Below, in pieces: positions 1-8,293 of a stretch of DNA of 41,229 nucleotides. Both the position numbers and the translations under genes were made by a program. The notes beneath the pieces are model-generated. The model searched no databases. It was not told the DNA's origin and worked only from the letters and a program-made list of their open reading frames with translations. Location of the stretch: contig CAMLDM010000004.1 in the NCBI GenBank assembly GCA_946479025.1, forward strand, positions 1-41,229. Direction: 5' to 3'. Origin of the DNA: an uncultured Candidatus Saccharibacteria bacterium. Lineage in GTDB: Bacteria; Patescibacteria; Saccharimonadia; Saccharimonadales; CAMLKC01. Every line of letters starts with the position of its first letter. Position 1 is the stretch's first letter.

Positions 1-414
1 CGTGTAGCCTGCTTGCAGTTCTTCTGCGATAACTTCTTTTTCACCCGTCGCATCTTCGTCAAACTGAATTGCTTCGTGTAGATCTGGGTTGAATTCAGTT
101 CCCTTGGACGCATTGATCCGCTTCAAGTTAAGTGTCTCGAGTGCTTTTTCTAGGTTTTTAATCAGCCCGGCGATTCCCTGCGCCCATTTATGCTCTTTCA
201 GATCATCCGGCATATATGTCACGGCGCGCTCGATATTATCAATAACTGGCAGCAGCTTCAAAATAGCGTTAGCTTGCCCCGCTTCACGCGCAGCTGTTTT
301 TTCGCTCTCCATACGTTTGCGGTAGTTTTCAAAATCTGCGCGAGTGCGCTGCAGATCCTGCGTCAGTTCCGCAACCCGCTGCTCTAATTCTTCCTGTTTT
401 TTACTTTTTGCCAT
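1..414 (-). CDS. grpE: GrpE nucleotide exchange factor, partial (3' end cut by window)
   Basis: GrpE releases ADP from DnaK in the cytosolic DnaK/DnaJ/GrpE chaperone cycle. The frame is open to the left edge, giving 138 codons without a stop, so the C-terminus is missing. Residues 1-25 start MAKSKKQEELEQ and form a charged coiled-coil. They are followed by the family signature RADFENYRKRMESEK, then LLPVIDNIERA and, near the cut end, FNPDLHEAIQ. The start is fixed by a strong Shine-Dalgarno sequence (GAGGAGGTG) that lies inside the last codons of hrcA. The hrcA stop TAG directly touches this ATG, so the two genes are co-translated and fall under the CIRCE operator upstream of hrcA. A dnaK or dnaJ gene would be expected beyond the left edge. 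Assignment is secure. Confidence 0.95.
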   Translation of the reverse strand, partial: MAKSKKQEELEQRVAELTQDLQRTRADFENYRKRMESEKTAAREAGQANAILKLLPVIDNIERAVTYMPDDLKEHKWAQGIAGLIKNLEKALETLNLKRINASKGTEFNPDLHEAIQFDEDATGEKEVIAEELQAGYT

Positions 415-1122
415 CTAAAGCACCTCCTCTAACATTGCACCTGCGTGCCGTACAAGCCGCATTACTTTCCCGTAGCTTTGGCGTGTCGGCCCCAGAACTC
501 CGATGTAGCTTCTATCGCTATACGGCGAGCGGAACCGACTGATGATAAGGCTGGCGCCGCTGGTCTTGCCGATAGGATTTTCAGACCCAATGTAAACGTT
601 GAGCGGTTCGTTCGGCGCAGCTTCGCGCAGCCAGGGCTCAAGATTATCCAACAGGCGCGCAACTGCCTGCGTGTGATTTCCCTGCATAAATTCCGGCTGG
701 CTGAACAAATTGCCGATGCCGTTCATATAAAGTTGGTCGCCGATCGTCGCAAGGCCCAAGTTTTGTGTGAGCTCAACCAGGCTATCCACCGCGCTCCTAA
801 TTGCCCGGTCAGCCCTATCGCCGTGCGTTGCCACGCGCGCCTCAATCGCTCTCGCACCGCGATCGAGAGGGGGAAGTTCATTCGTCTGCGCTTCGGTGAT
901 GCTGTTGACATACAGCCGGTAGCCTTGGTCGGTCGGAATACGACCGGCGCTGGTGTGCGGCTGCATAATCAGCCCCATTTCCTCAAGGCGTGCCATTTCG
1001 CTGCGAATCGTGGCACTGGAAACGTTGAATAATTTTGCCAGGATTACGCTGCCGACAGGCGCGGCGATTTCGGCGTATTGTTCGATGATGGCTGCAAGGA
1101 TAGCGATTTGACGTTCGGTCAT
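415..1122 (-). CDS. hrcA: Heat-inducible transcription repressor HrcA (short form)
   Basis: HrcA binds CIRCE operators and represses chaperone genes until heat stress. The N-terminus (residues 1-75) is the typical winged helix, with SSATIRSEMARLEEMGL as recognition region and QPHTSAGRIPTDQGYRLYV following. The C-terminal effector domain is visible (FMQGNHTQAVARLLDNLEPW, then YSDRSYIGVLGPTRQSYGKVM). At 235 residues it is about 100 shorter than the usual 340, mainly in the middle, which fits reduced genomes of this group. It is the first gene of an operon with grpE. A CIRCE element lies 20 bp upstream and a -10 box six bases before the ATG predicts a leaderless mRNA. So the gene probably represses itself and grpE. 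Confidence 0.93.
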   Translation of the reverse strand: MTERQIAILAAIIEQYAEIAAPVGSVILAKLFNVSSATIRSEMARLEEMGLIMQPHTSAGRIPTDQGYRLYVNSITEAQTNELPPLDRGARAIEARVATHGDRADRAIRSAVDSLVELTQNLGLATIGDQLYMNGIGNLFSQPEFMQGNHTQAVARLLDNLEPWLREAAPNEPLNVYIGSENPIGKTSGASLIISRFRSPYSDRSYIGVLGPTRQSYGKVMRLVRHAGAMLEEVL

Positions 1123-1128
1123 ACCCTT

Positions 1129-1134
1129 ATTTTA
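1129..1134 (-). promoter_or_regulatory. -10 box of hrcA, leaderless spacing
   Basis: TAAAAT on the minus strand ends six bases before the hrcA ATG, so transcription should begin at or next to the start codon. A possible -35 (TTGTAT, 1151-1156) lies inside the CIRCE spacer, 16 bp away, so HrcA binding would cover the promoter. Confidence 0.6.
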
Positions 1135-1141
1135 GCATGAT

Positions 1142-1168
1142 TTGGCACTCATACAACCCGAGTGCCAG
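1142..1168. promoter_or_regulatory. CIRCE operator
   Basis: TTGGCACTC, a 9-bp spacer, then GAGTGCCAG: an inverted repeat matching the CIRCE consensus TTAGCACTC-N9-GAGTGCTAA except at the outer bases. It lies directly upstream of hrcA, which encodes its binding protein, and between hrcA and the divergent kinase-like gene at 1207. It could affect both. Confidence 0.92.
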
Positions 1169-1194
1169 TATTTGATAAGCCTTGACGAATACTA

Positions 1195-1200
1195 TATAAT
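1195..1200 (+). promoter_or_regulatory. -10 box of the 1207 gene, leaderless spacing
   Basis: TATAAT is followed by six bases and then the ATG at 1207. No Shine-Dalgarno sequence is possible in such a short leader. The only TTGAC-like motif (1182-1187) is far too close to be a normal -35. Confidence 0.6.
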
Positions 1201-1206
1201 TGGTAC

Positions 1207-1845
1207 ATGATTGACAACCTCATCTCTGAAGAACACTTAGCAACAATAGCGTCGTGGCTTGGAAGCGGATCGGTTAATATTTTCGGCCTCCCGTTTGCCG
1301 GCAAAGATACCCATGGTTCAACTTTGGCAAAATTGTTTAATGCTCCGCTACTCGGCGGGGGCGACATCCTACGTAACAGCGTTATTCCGCCAGAGCTCAA
1401 AAAAGAGCTCGACGCAGGCAAGCTATTTCCAACTGATGACTTTCGCAGAATTGTCACACCTTACTTAAGCCGTCCGGAATTTGAAGGCCGCCCACTTATT
1501 CTGAGTTCCGTCGGACGCTGGATCGGCGAGGAGCAAGGGATTATTAAGGCTGCCGAGGCCAGCAACCACCCAACAAAAGCAGTTGTCTATCTTCACCTCA
1601 GCGAAGATATGGTGTATACGCGCTGGAAAAAATCACAGGAAAAAGGTGACCGCGGCGGCCGTGCCGACGACGTCGAGCACAAACTTGCGCTCCGTATCCA
1701 GGAATTCAACGAGAAAACCCTGCCAGTCATTGAAGTATACCGCCGAATGGGACTTCTCATCGAGGTAAACAGCGACGCACCAAAGCGCGAAGTCGTAGAG
1801 AATATCCTGGCACGTCTTCTTATGAAAGCAACGAATCAGACTTAA
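1207..1845 (+). CDS. Adenylate kinase-like nucleoside monophosphate kinase
   Basis: The protein (212 residues) resembles adenylate kinase, which interconverts ATP + AMP and 2 ADP in the cytosol. The P-loop is FGLPFAGKDTHGS (residues 26-38). GGGDILR follows at about 50-56, matching the GDxLR nucleotide-binding motif of Adk. PTDDF lies near residue 75. The segment GGRADDVEHKLALRIQEFNEKT near 150-172 matches the Adk LID/core region (RxDD, RxxxF, T). The P-loop is atypical: classical Adk has GPPGSGKGT, here GLPFAGKDT. It may be the organism's divergent adenylate kinase or a kinase for another NMP. The predicted mRNA is leaderless and is divergent from hrcA. Confidence 0.75.
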   Translation: MIDNLISEEHLATIASWLGSGSVNIFGLPFAGKDTHGSTLAKLFNAPLLGGGDILRNSVIPPELKKELDAGKLFPTDDFRRIVTPYLSRPEFEGRPLILSSVGRWIGEEQGIIKAAEASNHPTKAVVYLHLSEDMVYTRWKKSQEKGDRGGRADDVEHKLALRIQEFNEKTLPVIEVYRRMGLLIEVNSDAPKREVVENILARLLMKATNQT

Positions 1846-1865
1846 GGATTCCCGCTTCCTATTAC

Positions 1866-1894
1866 TTGACTATACGTAAGTAATATATTATAGT
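1866..1894 (+). promoter_or_regulatory. Promoter of the 1934 orphan gene
   Basis: TTGACT (1866-1871), 17-bp spacer, TATAGT (1889-1894): a near-consensus sigma-70-type promoter leaving about a 33-nt leader. Complete -35/-10 promoters like this contrast with the -10-only leaderless starts nearby. Confidence 0.65.
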
Positions 1895-1933
1895 AATAGC
1901 GTTGCCGTACCTTGGAATGATTGGATGTGAGCA

Positions 1934-2299
1934 ATGATCCTGATCAACAGCCGCGAGATCGACCCTCGGGAAATTACGCGCTGCTGGGCAGAACGCGACC
2001 TCCCCCCTTACACGCAAGCCTACCTGGAGGTACATCTTCGGGACGGGGCTTTCGTTGATTACGAAGGCTCCGACGCACTTCGCCTCTTTGAGGAAATCTG
2101 CGCCGCACCCGGTCTCGTCCAAATCGGAGAGCTGGCGGCAGTCCATGAACAGACACTCATGGGCTACACTCAGGAGGGGAGCGATCCGCACGTCATCCGT
2201 ATCGTGACCACCTGCATGATTCCAACGAGCATCGAGCCCGGCTACGCGTCAAGTGTACGCGCCGCTCTCGCTCGCGGCGGTCACGGCCGCCTCTCATGA
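1934..2299 (+). CDS. Orphan small protein (121 aa), unknown function
   Basis: I do not recognise this protein. It is acidic and soluble, without signal peptide or membrane segment, and ends in an arginine-rich stretch (RAALARGGHGRLS). It has its own -35/-10 promoter, a purine-rich GGATGTGAG before the ATG, and two strong hairpins just after the stop. This layout and its GC-rich codon choice resemble the orphan genes at 12954-14188 and 21430-21876 rather than the core genes around it. No clear sequence similarity among these orphans is visible by eye. It is probably a real gene, given the intact frame and flanking signals. Confidence 0.6.
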   Translation: MILINSREIDPREITRCWAERDLPPYTQAYLEVHLRDGAFVDYEGSDALRLFEEICAAPGLVQIGELAAVHEQTLMGYTQEGSDPHVIRIVTTCMIPTSIEPGYASSVRAALARGGHGRLS

Positions 2300-2316
2300 G
2301 TCCAACGACAACGCAT

Positions 2317-2369
2317 CTCTCTAGATCGACAAAAGACGCCGCGGCGAACCGCCCGGGTGATCTAGAGAG
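2317..2369 (+). other. Long 3' hairpin after the 1934 orphan gene
   Basis: CTCTCTAGATC (2317-2327) pairs perfectly with GATCTAGAGAG (2359-2369). The 31-nt loop itself can fold (CGCC/GGCG). It lies between the stop codon and the terminator, so it would form in the 3' untranslated region. Confidence 0.7.
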
Positions 2370-2370
2370 T

Positions 2371-2400
2371 GAGCCACGCAGCCCAGCGTGGCTCGTTTTC
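2371..2400 (+). terminator. Intrinsic terminator of the 1934 gene
   Basis: GAGCCACGC, 6-nt loop, GCGTGGCTC, then GTTTTC. A 9-bp GC-rich stem with a short T tract on the plus strand. The minus side lacks a T tract, so it serves the plus gene. Confidence 0.75.
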
Positions 2401-2408
2401 GTATCTGA

Positions 2409-4187
2409 TTAGTCGCGCTTGAGCATCACCGTAAATGCCTCGCTCGGAATATCGACTTTTCCGAAACGTTTCATGCGCTTCTTGCCCTTCGCTTGTTTAG
2501 CGAGAAGCTTTTTCTTTCGCGACACGTCGCCGCCATACAGGTACCCCGTGACATCTTTTCGGTACGCGCCAATGTTTTCGCGCGCGATAAACTTGCCGCC
2601 GATTCCCGCCTGCAGGCTGACTTCAAAACTCTGGCGCGGAATTACTTCCTTCAGTTTTGCCGTGACTTCGCGGCCGATCCGCTGCGATTCGGAGCGGTGC
2701 GCCATAATTGAAAGCGCATCAACGATCTCGCCGGCAACATAGAAATCAATCTTCACCAGGTCTTCCGGGCGATACTCGTCAAGCTCGTAATTAAAGCTGC
2801 CGTAGCCGCTCGTGACCGACTTCAGCTGATCATAAAAATCAGTCAAAAGATTGGCAAGCGGCGCTTCGAAGCTAATGAGTGCACGTTCGTCGATGTAACT
2901 AAGGTTTTTCTGCTGGCCGCGCTTACTTACAATCAGCTGAATCACGCTGCCGATATACTCCTGCGGCACGACGATTTCACCTTTGATCCACGGCTCGCGA
3001 ATCTCTTTTATGAACGTTGGGTCGGGGAGGTCGCTCGCGCTTTTAATATCGAGTTCTTCACCGCTATTCAATGTCACCTGATAATCCGTCGATGGATTTG
3101 TGACAACAAGATCAAGATCATACTCGCGTTCCAACCGCTCACGGATAATGTCCATATGCAGCAGCCCAAGGAAACCAATGCGTACGCCAAAGCCAAGTAC
3201 CGGTGAGTTTTCCGGCTCAAACTGAAGCGCCGAATCACTAAGCGAAAGCTTCTCGATGGCTTCTTTCAGCTCATTGTAATCTTCATTCGAGACAGGAAAG
3301 AAACCCGCGTATACGAACGGCCTCACGTTTTGATAGCCGGGAAGCGCTTCGCTGGCATGCGCCCGTTTCACCGTTACAGTATCGCCTACTTTAGCATCAC
3401 GCGTAGTCTTGAGGTTGGTAACGATATAGCCGATTTCCCCGGTTGCAATGTCACTCTCAGATTTCATCGTTGGTGATAGCGCCCCGACCTCCAGCGCCAG
3501 ACCGCTCGCATTTGTTGCCAGCATTTCGATAGTGTCGCCCTTTTTAATCGCTCCATCAACAACGCGCATATATAAAATTACACCGCGGTAATCATCGTAG
3601 TAACTGTCAAAAATCAGCGCGCGGGTCGGCTGGTCGCTCTCACCTTGCGGTGGCGCAATTCGCTCAACGACCGCGTCCAAAACTTCCGTCACGCCCTCGC
3701 CCGTCTTAGCACTAATCTTTAAGATATCGTCTTCACTGCAACCAAGCAGATTAATGATCTCAGCCGAAACGCGCGGCACGTCAGCCGCAGGTAGGTCGAT
3801 CTTATTGAGTACCGGAATGATAGTAAGATCAGCCGCCAGTGCCAAGTACACGTTGGCCAGCGTTTGCGCCTGGATTCCCTGGCTGGCATCCACCACCAAA
3901 ATCGCACCTTCGCATGCCTCAAGGCTGCGGCTTACTTCGTAACTAAAATCCACATGACCCGGCGTGTCAATCAGATTCAGATCATACCCTTTGTAGCTCA
4001 TGCGCACCGGCGCCAGCTTGATCGTAATTCCCTTTTCACGCTCCAGATCCATGCTGTCTAGCAGCTGGGTTTTCATGTCGCGTTTCTGCACTGTGCCGGT
4101 CAGCTCCAGCATGCGGTCGGCAAGTGTCGACTTGCCGTGGTCGATGTGTGCAATAATACAAAAATTTCTGATCTGTTTTTGGTTCAT
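2409..4187 (-). CDS. lepA: Elongation factor 4 (LepA), ribosomal back-translocase
   Basis: LepA/EF4 is a translational GTPase that acts on stalled or mis-translocated ribosomes. The protein (592 residues) is full length. The GTPase domain shows AHIDHGKST (G1, residues 13-21), the G2-region GITIKLAP, DTPGHVDF (G3) and NKIDLP (G4). EF-G-like domains follow, and the LepA-specific C-terminal domain contains YKDVTGYLYGGDVSRKKKLLAKQAKGKKRMKRFG and ends AFTVMLKRD. A TATACT box lies 12 bases before the ATG and no clear Shine-Dalgarno sequence is seen. It is convergent to the orphan gene at 1934 and divergent from the Nudix gene at 4260. Confidence 0.97.
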   Translation of the reverse strand: MNQKQIRNFCIIAHIDHGKSTLADRMLELTGTVQKRDMKTQLLDSMDLEREKGITIKLAPVRMSYKGYDLNLIDTPGHVDFSYEVSRSLEACEGAILVVDASQGIQAQTLANVYLALAADLTIIPVLNKIDLPAADVPRVSAEIINLLGCSEDDILKISAKTGEGVTEVLDAVVERIAPPQGESDQPTRALIFDSYYDDYRGVILYMRVVDGAIKKGDTIEMLATNASGLALEVGALSPTMKSESDIATGEIGYIVTNLKTTRDAKVGDTVTVKRAHASEALPGYQNVRPFVYAGFFPVSNEDYNELKEAIEKLSLSDSALQFEPENSPVLGFGVRIGFLGLLHMDIIRERLEREYDLDLVVTNPSTDYQVTLNSGEELDIKSASDLPDPTFIKEIREPWIKGEIVVPQEYIGSVIQLIVSKRGQQKNLSYIDERALISFEAPLANLLTDFYDQLKSVTSGYGSFNYELDEYRPEDLVKIDFYVAGEIVDALSIMAHRSESQRIGREVTAKLKEVIPRQSFEVSLQAGIGGKFIARENIGAYRKDVTGYLYGGDVSRKKKLLAKQAKGKKRMKRFGKVDIPSEAFTVMLKRD

Positions 4188-4247
4188 GTAATAGAGGTAA
4201 GTATACCATTTTTAACTAATAAGTACAAAAATACCCGCCCCTTGCAT

Positions 4248-4253
4248 TATAAT
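4248..4253 (+). promoter_or_regulatory. -10 box of the 4260 Nudix gene, leaderless spacing
   Basis: TATAAT ends six bases before the ATG at 4260. This favours that ATG over an in-frame upstream start at 4137, which would overlap lepA. Confidence 0.6.
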
Positions 4254-4259
4254 CAAGTT

Positions 4260-4742
4260 ATGGCCGAACTACCTGGCGCTTCAATCGCCATTCTGTCTGA
4301 AAACGAACTTGGCGAACATTATGTCGTTGCCATCCAACGGGACGACAAGCCCGACATTCCTTATCCTGGCTGGTGGGAGTTGCCTGGCGGCACGCTTGAG
4401 CCCGGTGAGGATTCTGAAGCCGGGGCCGTTCGCGAGGGTCTTGAGGAGGTTGCTATCTATGTCGAGCCTCACGAGATAACGGGGAACGACCAGCATCTTG
4501 TGGAAGGTACGGGTACGCCGAACACGACACTCGTTGTCGCTATCGTTTCGCTAGAAAAAGTGCTTCGCATGCAACTTGGCAGCGAAGGCAAAGATTGTAA
4601 ACTTATTGAACTTGGCAATTTCTTGGTAGATGCCAGTGTCATACCCGAGCACAGAATGCGACTACGGCGATACCTCGTATCGGTCGGGTACGCCGCGCTC
4701 GCGCAGTATGGAAAGCCCGAGCTAGCGCGATCGGTCAAATAA
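4260..4742 (+). CDS. Nudix hydrolase
   Basis: Nudix enzymes hydrolyse nucleoside diphosphates linked to another moiety, often as nucleotide-pool sanitation. The protein (160 residues) carries a Nudix box starting GGTLEPGE near residue 42 and ending REGLEEVAI. The catalytic REx2EE core is intact, but the usual glycine near the end is alanine. The preceding WWELPGG segment is typical. Substrate cannot be read from sequence. The start at 4260 is chosen because a TATAAT box lies six bases before it; the frame is open further upstream but that part would overlap lepA. Its 3' end overlaps the end of murJ by 21 bp on the other strand. Confidence 0.85.
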   Translation: MAELPGASIAILSENELGEHYVVAIQRDDKPDIPYPGWWELPGGTLEPGEDSEAGAVREGLEEVAIYVEPHEITGNDQHLVEGTGTPNTTLVVAIVSLEKVLRMQLGSEGKDCKLIELGNFLVDASVIPEHRMRLRRYLVSVGYAALAQYGKPELARSVK

Positions 4743-6344
4743 TACCGATTTGAAGCGAGCCAGAATCGGGTCGGCCTCGGAGAGTTTGAGCATGCGGCTA
4801 AAAAGCACGTATGACGACAGGCTGATAATCACAATAAGCGTAAATTTCGGGAACGTCGCCAGAAAGCTCTGGTCGTTCGCACCCAGCTGGAAAATCTGCA
4901 CGGTCACGTAACTGACGATGGCCATGAAGCCCGTCGCGCTCGCCATGCGCGCCACCGCACGGACAAACGTCATATCGAACAGCCCTTTTATGCGGCGTGA
5001 CATGACAAAGAACAGTACCATCACCTCAATAAATGCCACGATTGACTGAGCCCACGCCAACCCATATGCTCCCATATCGAGCGACATCGTAAACCACACA
5101 GCCAGCACAATGTTGAGCGAAATGGCAAAGATGGAAATATATAACGGCGTCTTCGTGTCTTGTTGCGCGTAAAAACTTCGCGCTGCAATATAGTAAATCG
5201 AACGGAAAAGAATAGCCACAACGAGCGTTCCAAGAAGCCCAGCCATCAGCGGGTCACCACCGTTCTGGATAAAGTTCACCAGATACCCACGCGAGAAAAA
5301 CGTCACCGTTGCAACTGGCAGCGCCAACCAAATGATCACGCGCAGCACCGACTGCAGTTCCTTTTTAAATAAGTCGGGGCGACCCTGGCTCAACCGCTCG
5401 GTCATTTTTGGAAAGGCTGCCGTGCTGATCGCCACGCCAATGAGATTGATCGGCGCCAAGTGCAGCGTCGTTGCCTGCTGATAGGCACGCACCGTTCCGG
5501 CGATCATGCGTGATGCCAGGTTCATCTCCACTAGACCGTTCAGATAATCGGCACCTTGGTCGAGCGAACGCGGCGGCAGCAGCCTCAGCACTTGGCGAAA
5601 GCCCTTATTTTTCCAGAAAATCTTGAACCTGTAATCAAACCCGAGCCCCATCAGCCCGACAGAACTCACCAGAAGCTGCATGATAGAGCCGAGCACCACA
5701 CCGAGCGCCACGCCCATGATTCCGCCCTCAAATACTTGCCATCCAAAAATATTTATACCCCCGGTGAAGAAGACCGTTCCAATGATAATACCGATATTAT
5801 AGATGGTTGGCGCCAAGGCATAAAACGTAAACCGGCCAACCGCCTGCTGCATGCTCGCGATCACCGTAGCCACGGCAAACAGGAACGGGTTCACCGCGAT
5901 AACACGCATCATACTGACCGCCAAGCTGCGCCCGGATTCGTCCAGCCCCGGTCCTACAATATAGCGCACCAGCGGCTCCGCAAAAATAATAATCAGAATG
6001 CTCGCGACCAGCGTGGCGATAGCCATAAAATTCACCAAGCTGGTAGAAAGCTCCCACGCTGATTTTTTATTACCGCTCGCCAGGCGCTGGTTGAATACCG
6101 GAATAAACGTCACGCTCAGCGCGCCCGATACCAAAATGACAAACATGAAATCCGGAATTGTAAACGCAACGGTGTAGGCATCGATCCCCACAGGATACGT
6201 TTTAAGATAGTAGCCGTTCAAAAGACGATCACGAAAGAAGCCGAGCAAGCTCGAAAGAAGCATCGATCCGGCAAGCAGCGTGGCCGCGTGCTGGATCGTT
6301 AGTTTCTGATTTGCCCTGGCTACGGCGCTTCTTACTCGACCCAT
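4722..6344 (-). CDS. murJ: Lipid II flippase MurJ (MviN)
   Basis: MurJ moves lipid II across the cytoplasmic membrane for peptidoglycan synthesis. The 540-residue protein is mostly hydrophobic with about 14 predicted membrane helices. Family features are the N-terminal LLAGSMLLSSLLGFFRDRLL, then GALSVTFIPVFNQ, and LAPINLIGVAISTAAFPKMTE near residue 300. It follows ftsH by 18 bp on the same strand and is probably co-transcribed with it. Together with murC at 38603 it shows that this organism builds its own peptidoglycan. The C-terminal codons overlap the convergent Nudix gene. Confidence 0.93.
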   Translation of the reverse strand: MGRVRSAVARANQKLTIQHAATLLAGSMLLSSLLGFFRDRLLNGYYLKTYPVGIDAYTVAFTIPDFMFVILVSGALSVTFIPVFNQRLASGNKKSAWELSTSLVNFMAIATLVASILIIIFAEPLVRYIVGPGLDESGRSLAVSMMRVIAVNPFLFAVATVIASMQQAVGRFTFYALAPTIYNIGIIIGTVFFTGGINIFGWQVFEGGIMGVALGVVLGSIMQLLVSSVGLMGLGFDYRFKIFWKNKGFRQVLRLLPPRSLDQGADYLNGLVEMNLASRMIAGTVRAYQQATTLHLAPINLIGVAISTAAFPKMTERLSQGRPDLFKKELQSVLRVIIWLALPVATVTFFSRGYLVNFIQNGGDPLMAGLLGTLVVAILFRSIYYIAARSFYAQQDTKTPLYISIFAISLNIVLAVWFTMSLDMGAYGLAWAQSIVAFIEVMVLFFVMSRRIKGLFDMTFVRAVARMASATGFMAIVSYVTVQIFQLGANDQSFLATFPKFTLIVIISLSSYVLFSRMLKLSEADPILARFKSVLFDRSR

Positions 6345-6362
6345 CCGGTTTTATCCGCCAGC

Positions 6363-8222
6363 TTAGTGAAGCTTGGCCTCCGCTGGAAGTATAGCACCGG
6401 CAAGCAGTTGCTTTACCTTGTCTTCCTCAACCGTTTCATCTTCAAGCAGCGCTGCAGCCAGTTTGTCGAGACTTGGGCGGTTATGCATGATCACCGATTC
6501 GGCGCGCTTTGCCGCCTCGCGGATCAGCGCCTCAACCTCCTTGTCGATTTCCTTTGCGGTGTCGTCGCTATATGGGCGCTCATGCGTCATTTTGTCGAAC
6601 ATCATGCCGCCATTGTCTTCATGGAAAACCTGGTCACGCAGCTTGCTGCCCATTCCCTGCTCGATAATCATGTCGCGCGCGATTTCGGTGGCTTTACGAA
6701 GGTCACTTCCCGCGCCCGTCGTGATGCCGTCGTCGCCGTACATGATCTTTTCAGCCACGCGGCCGCCCATGGCCCGCGCCAAAATGTCTTTAAATTCGTA
6801 CACGTTCGTATAACTCTTATCTTCCGGCGGAAGGAACCACGTCACGCCGCCGGTACCCCCGCGCGGAATGATCGTCACCTTGTGTACCGGATCGCTGTCC
6901 GGCAACACGTGGCCGACGATCGCGTGGCCGGCTTCGTGATAAGCGGTCATCTTCTTCTCGGCTTCGTTCATGACTTTCGTCTTGCGCTCAGGACCGATGG
7001 CGACTTTTTCAAACGCCTCCGTAACGTCGGCGTTGCTGATCTTCTTGGCGTTGCGACGAGCCGCGATGATTGCCGCTTCATTGGCGATGTTCGCAAGATC
7101 GGCACCGCTTGAGCCAGCAGTTTTTGCCGCCAACGCATCAATGTTCACTGTTTCATCGACCGGCTTTTTCTTGAAGTGTATCTTCAAGATCGCTTCGCGG
7201 TCGCGGCGCTCCGGCAGCATAATGTTGGTACGGCGGTCGAAACGGCCGGGACGGAGAAGGGCAGGGTCGAGCACGTCGGCACGGTTGGTTGCCGCAAGCA
7301 CAATAACGTTAGTTCCCGTTTCAAATCCATCCATTTCTACCAAAATCTGGTTGAGCGTCTGCTCGCGCTCGTCGTGGCCACCGCCCATTCCCGAACCACG
7401 TTTGCGGCCGACAGCGTCGATCTCATCTATGAAGATGATGGCCGGCGCGTTCTTTTTGGCTTTGGCAAACAGGTCGCGTACACGGCTTGCGCCCACACCA
7501 ACAAACATTTCCACGAATTCCGAACCGGAAATCGAAAAGAACGGCACATTTGCTTCACCCGCAACGGCTCGCGCCAGCAGCGTCTTACCTGTACCCGGAT
7601 TACCAACCAGCAACACGCCTTTAGGAATTTTCGCACCTAGCTGTTCATATTTTTTCGGATGCTTCAAGAAATCAACGACCTCTTCAAGATCTTGTTTTGC
7701 CGAGTCGTTGCCCGCGATATCATCAAACACGACCTTTTCCTTGTCGATACCATAAAGCTTCGCCTTTGATTTACCAAAGCCCATCGCCTGGTTGTTCTGA
7801 CCCTGCGCCTGGCGCATCATGAACATGAAAAATCCGGCAATAAGCAGCACCGGAACCACAATAATCGCCAGGTTCCACAGCGTCGAGCCGACTTCCGACG
7901 GCTGCGAAACGTTCACTTCCGTCTTGCCCTGCTGCAAGCCCTGCTCGTAAATACTACTACTGCCATCCTTCACCGATTTTTCTGTCGGCTGACTCTGACC
8001 TTTTGGCGTTACCTTCACGTCGTTACCCTGAATATCGAGCTTAGTGATCTCGCCTTGGTTCGCCCGCTGGATAACGCTTGAAATCGAGACGCTCTTCAGG
8101 TCACCGTGAGGTGAGGCGACGGCAATAATCGTCAGCACCACGAAGGCGAGAATAGCCCAAAAAAGACTCAACCTAATGAGGTTGCCCATTTTCTTTTTAG
8201 GAGGTTGTTGCTTGGCTGCCAT
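6363..8222 (-). CDS. ftsH: ATP-dependent zinc metalloprotease FtsH
   Basis: FtsH is a membrane-bound AAA+ protease degrading misfolded membrane proteins and regulators. The 619-residue protein has an N-terminal membrane helix (residues 15-37), a periplasm-facing domain and a second helix near 112-136. The AAA module follows, with Walker A GNPGTGKT (GPPGTGKT in most homologues), Walker [12 protein letters not shown] and second region of homology [21 protein letters not shown]. The zinc site is HEAGH (about residue 425), and the third ligand lies in [14 protein letters not shown]. The start has a GGAAGGA element about 15 bases upstream. Tail residues are alanine- and lysine-rich. Confidence 0.97.
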   Translation of the reverse strand: MAAKQQPPKKKMGNLIRLSLFWAILAFVVLTIIAVASPHGDLKSVSISSVIQRANQGEITKLDIQGNDVKVTPKGQSQPTEKSVKDGSSSIYEQGLQQGKTEVNVSQPSEVGSTLWNLAIIVVPVLLIAGFFMFMMRQAQGQNNQAMGFGKSKAKLYGIDKEKVVFDDIAGNDSAKQDLEEVVDFLKHPKKYEQLGAKIPKGVLLVGNPGTGKTLLARAVAGEANVPFFSISGSEFVEMFVGVGASRVRDLFAKAKKNAPAIIFIDEIDAVGRKRGSGMGGGHDEREQTLNQILVEMDGFETGTNVIVLAATNRADVLDPALLRPGRFDRRTNIMLPERRDREAILKIHFKKKPVDETVNIDALAAKTAGSSGADLANIANEAAIIAARRNAKKISNADVTEAFEKVAIGPERKTKVMNEAEKKMTAYHEAGHAIVGHVLPDSDPVHKVTIIPRGGTGGVTWFLPPEDKSYTNVYEFKDILARAMGGRVAEKIMYGDDGITTGAGSDLRKATEIARDMIIEQGMGSKLRDQVFHEDNGGMMFDKMTHERPYSDDTAKEIDKEVEALIREAAKRAESVIMHNRPSLDKLAAALLEDETVEEDKVKQLLAGAILPAEAKLH

Positions 8223-8293
8223 AAGTAATCTAATCTATCCTTCCACTTATATAGTTCATAAGAAAAATCCCACTCCCACAATAATAGCATCTT

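Noticed and set aside
4137..4259. N-terminal extension of the 4260 Nudix protein
   Set aside because: It would overlap lepA and start before the TATAAT box that lies six bases from the internal ATG.
5556..6062. 168-residue plus-strand ORF opposite murJ
   Set aside because: It is the antisense shadow of murJ: no Shine-Dalgarno sequence or promoter, and composition rich in His, Arg and Gln as expected of a shadow frame.
6366..7755. Several long plus-strand ORFs opposite ftsH
   Set aside because: Antisense frames over a fully recognisable, conserved ftsH; they show no domains.
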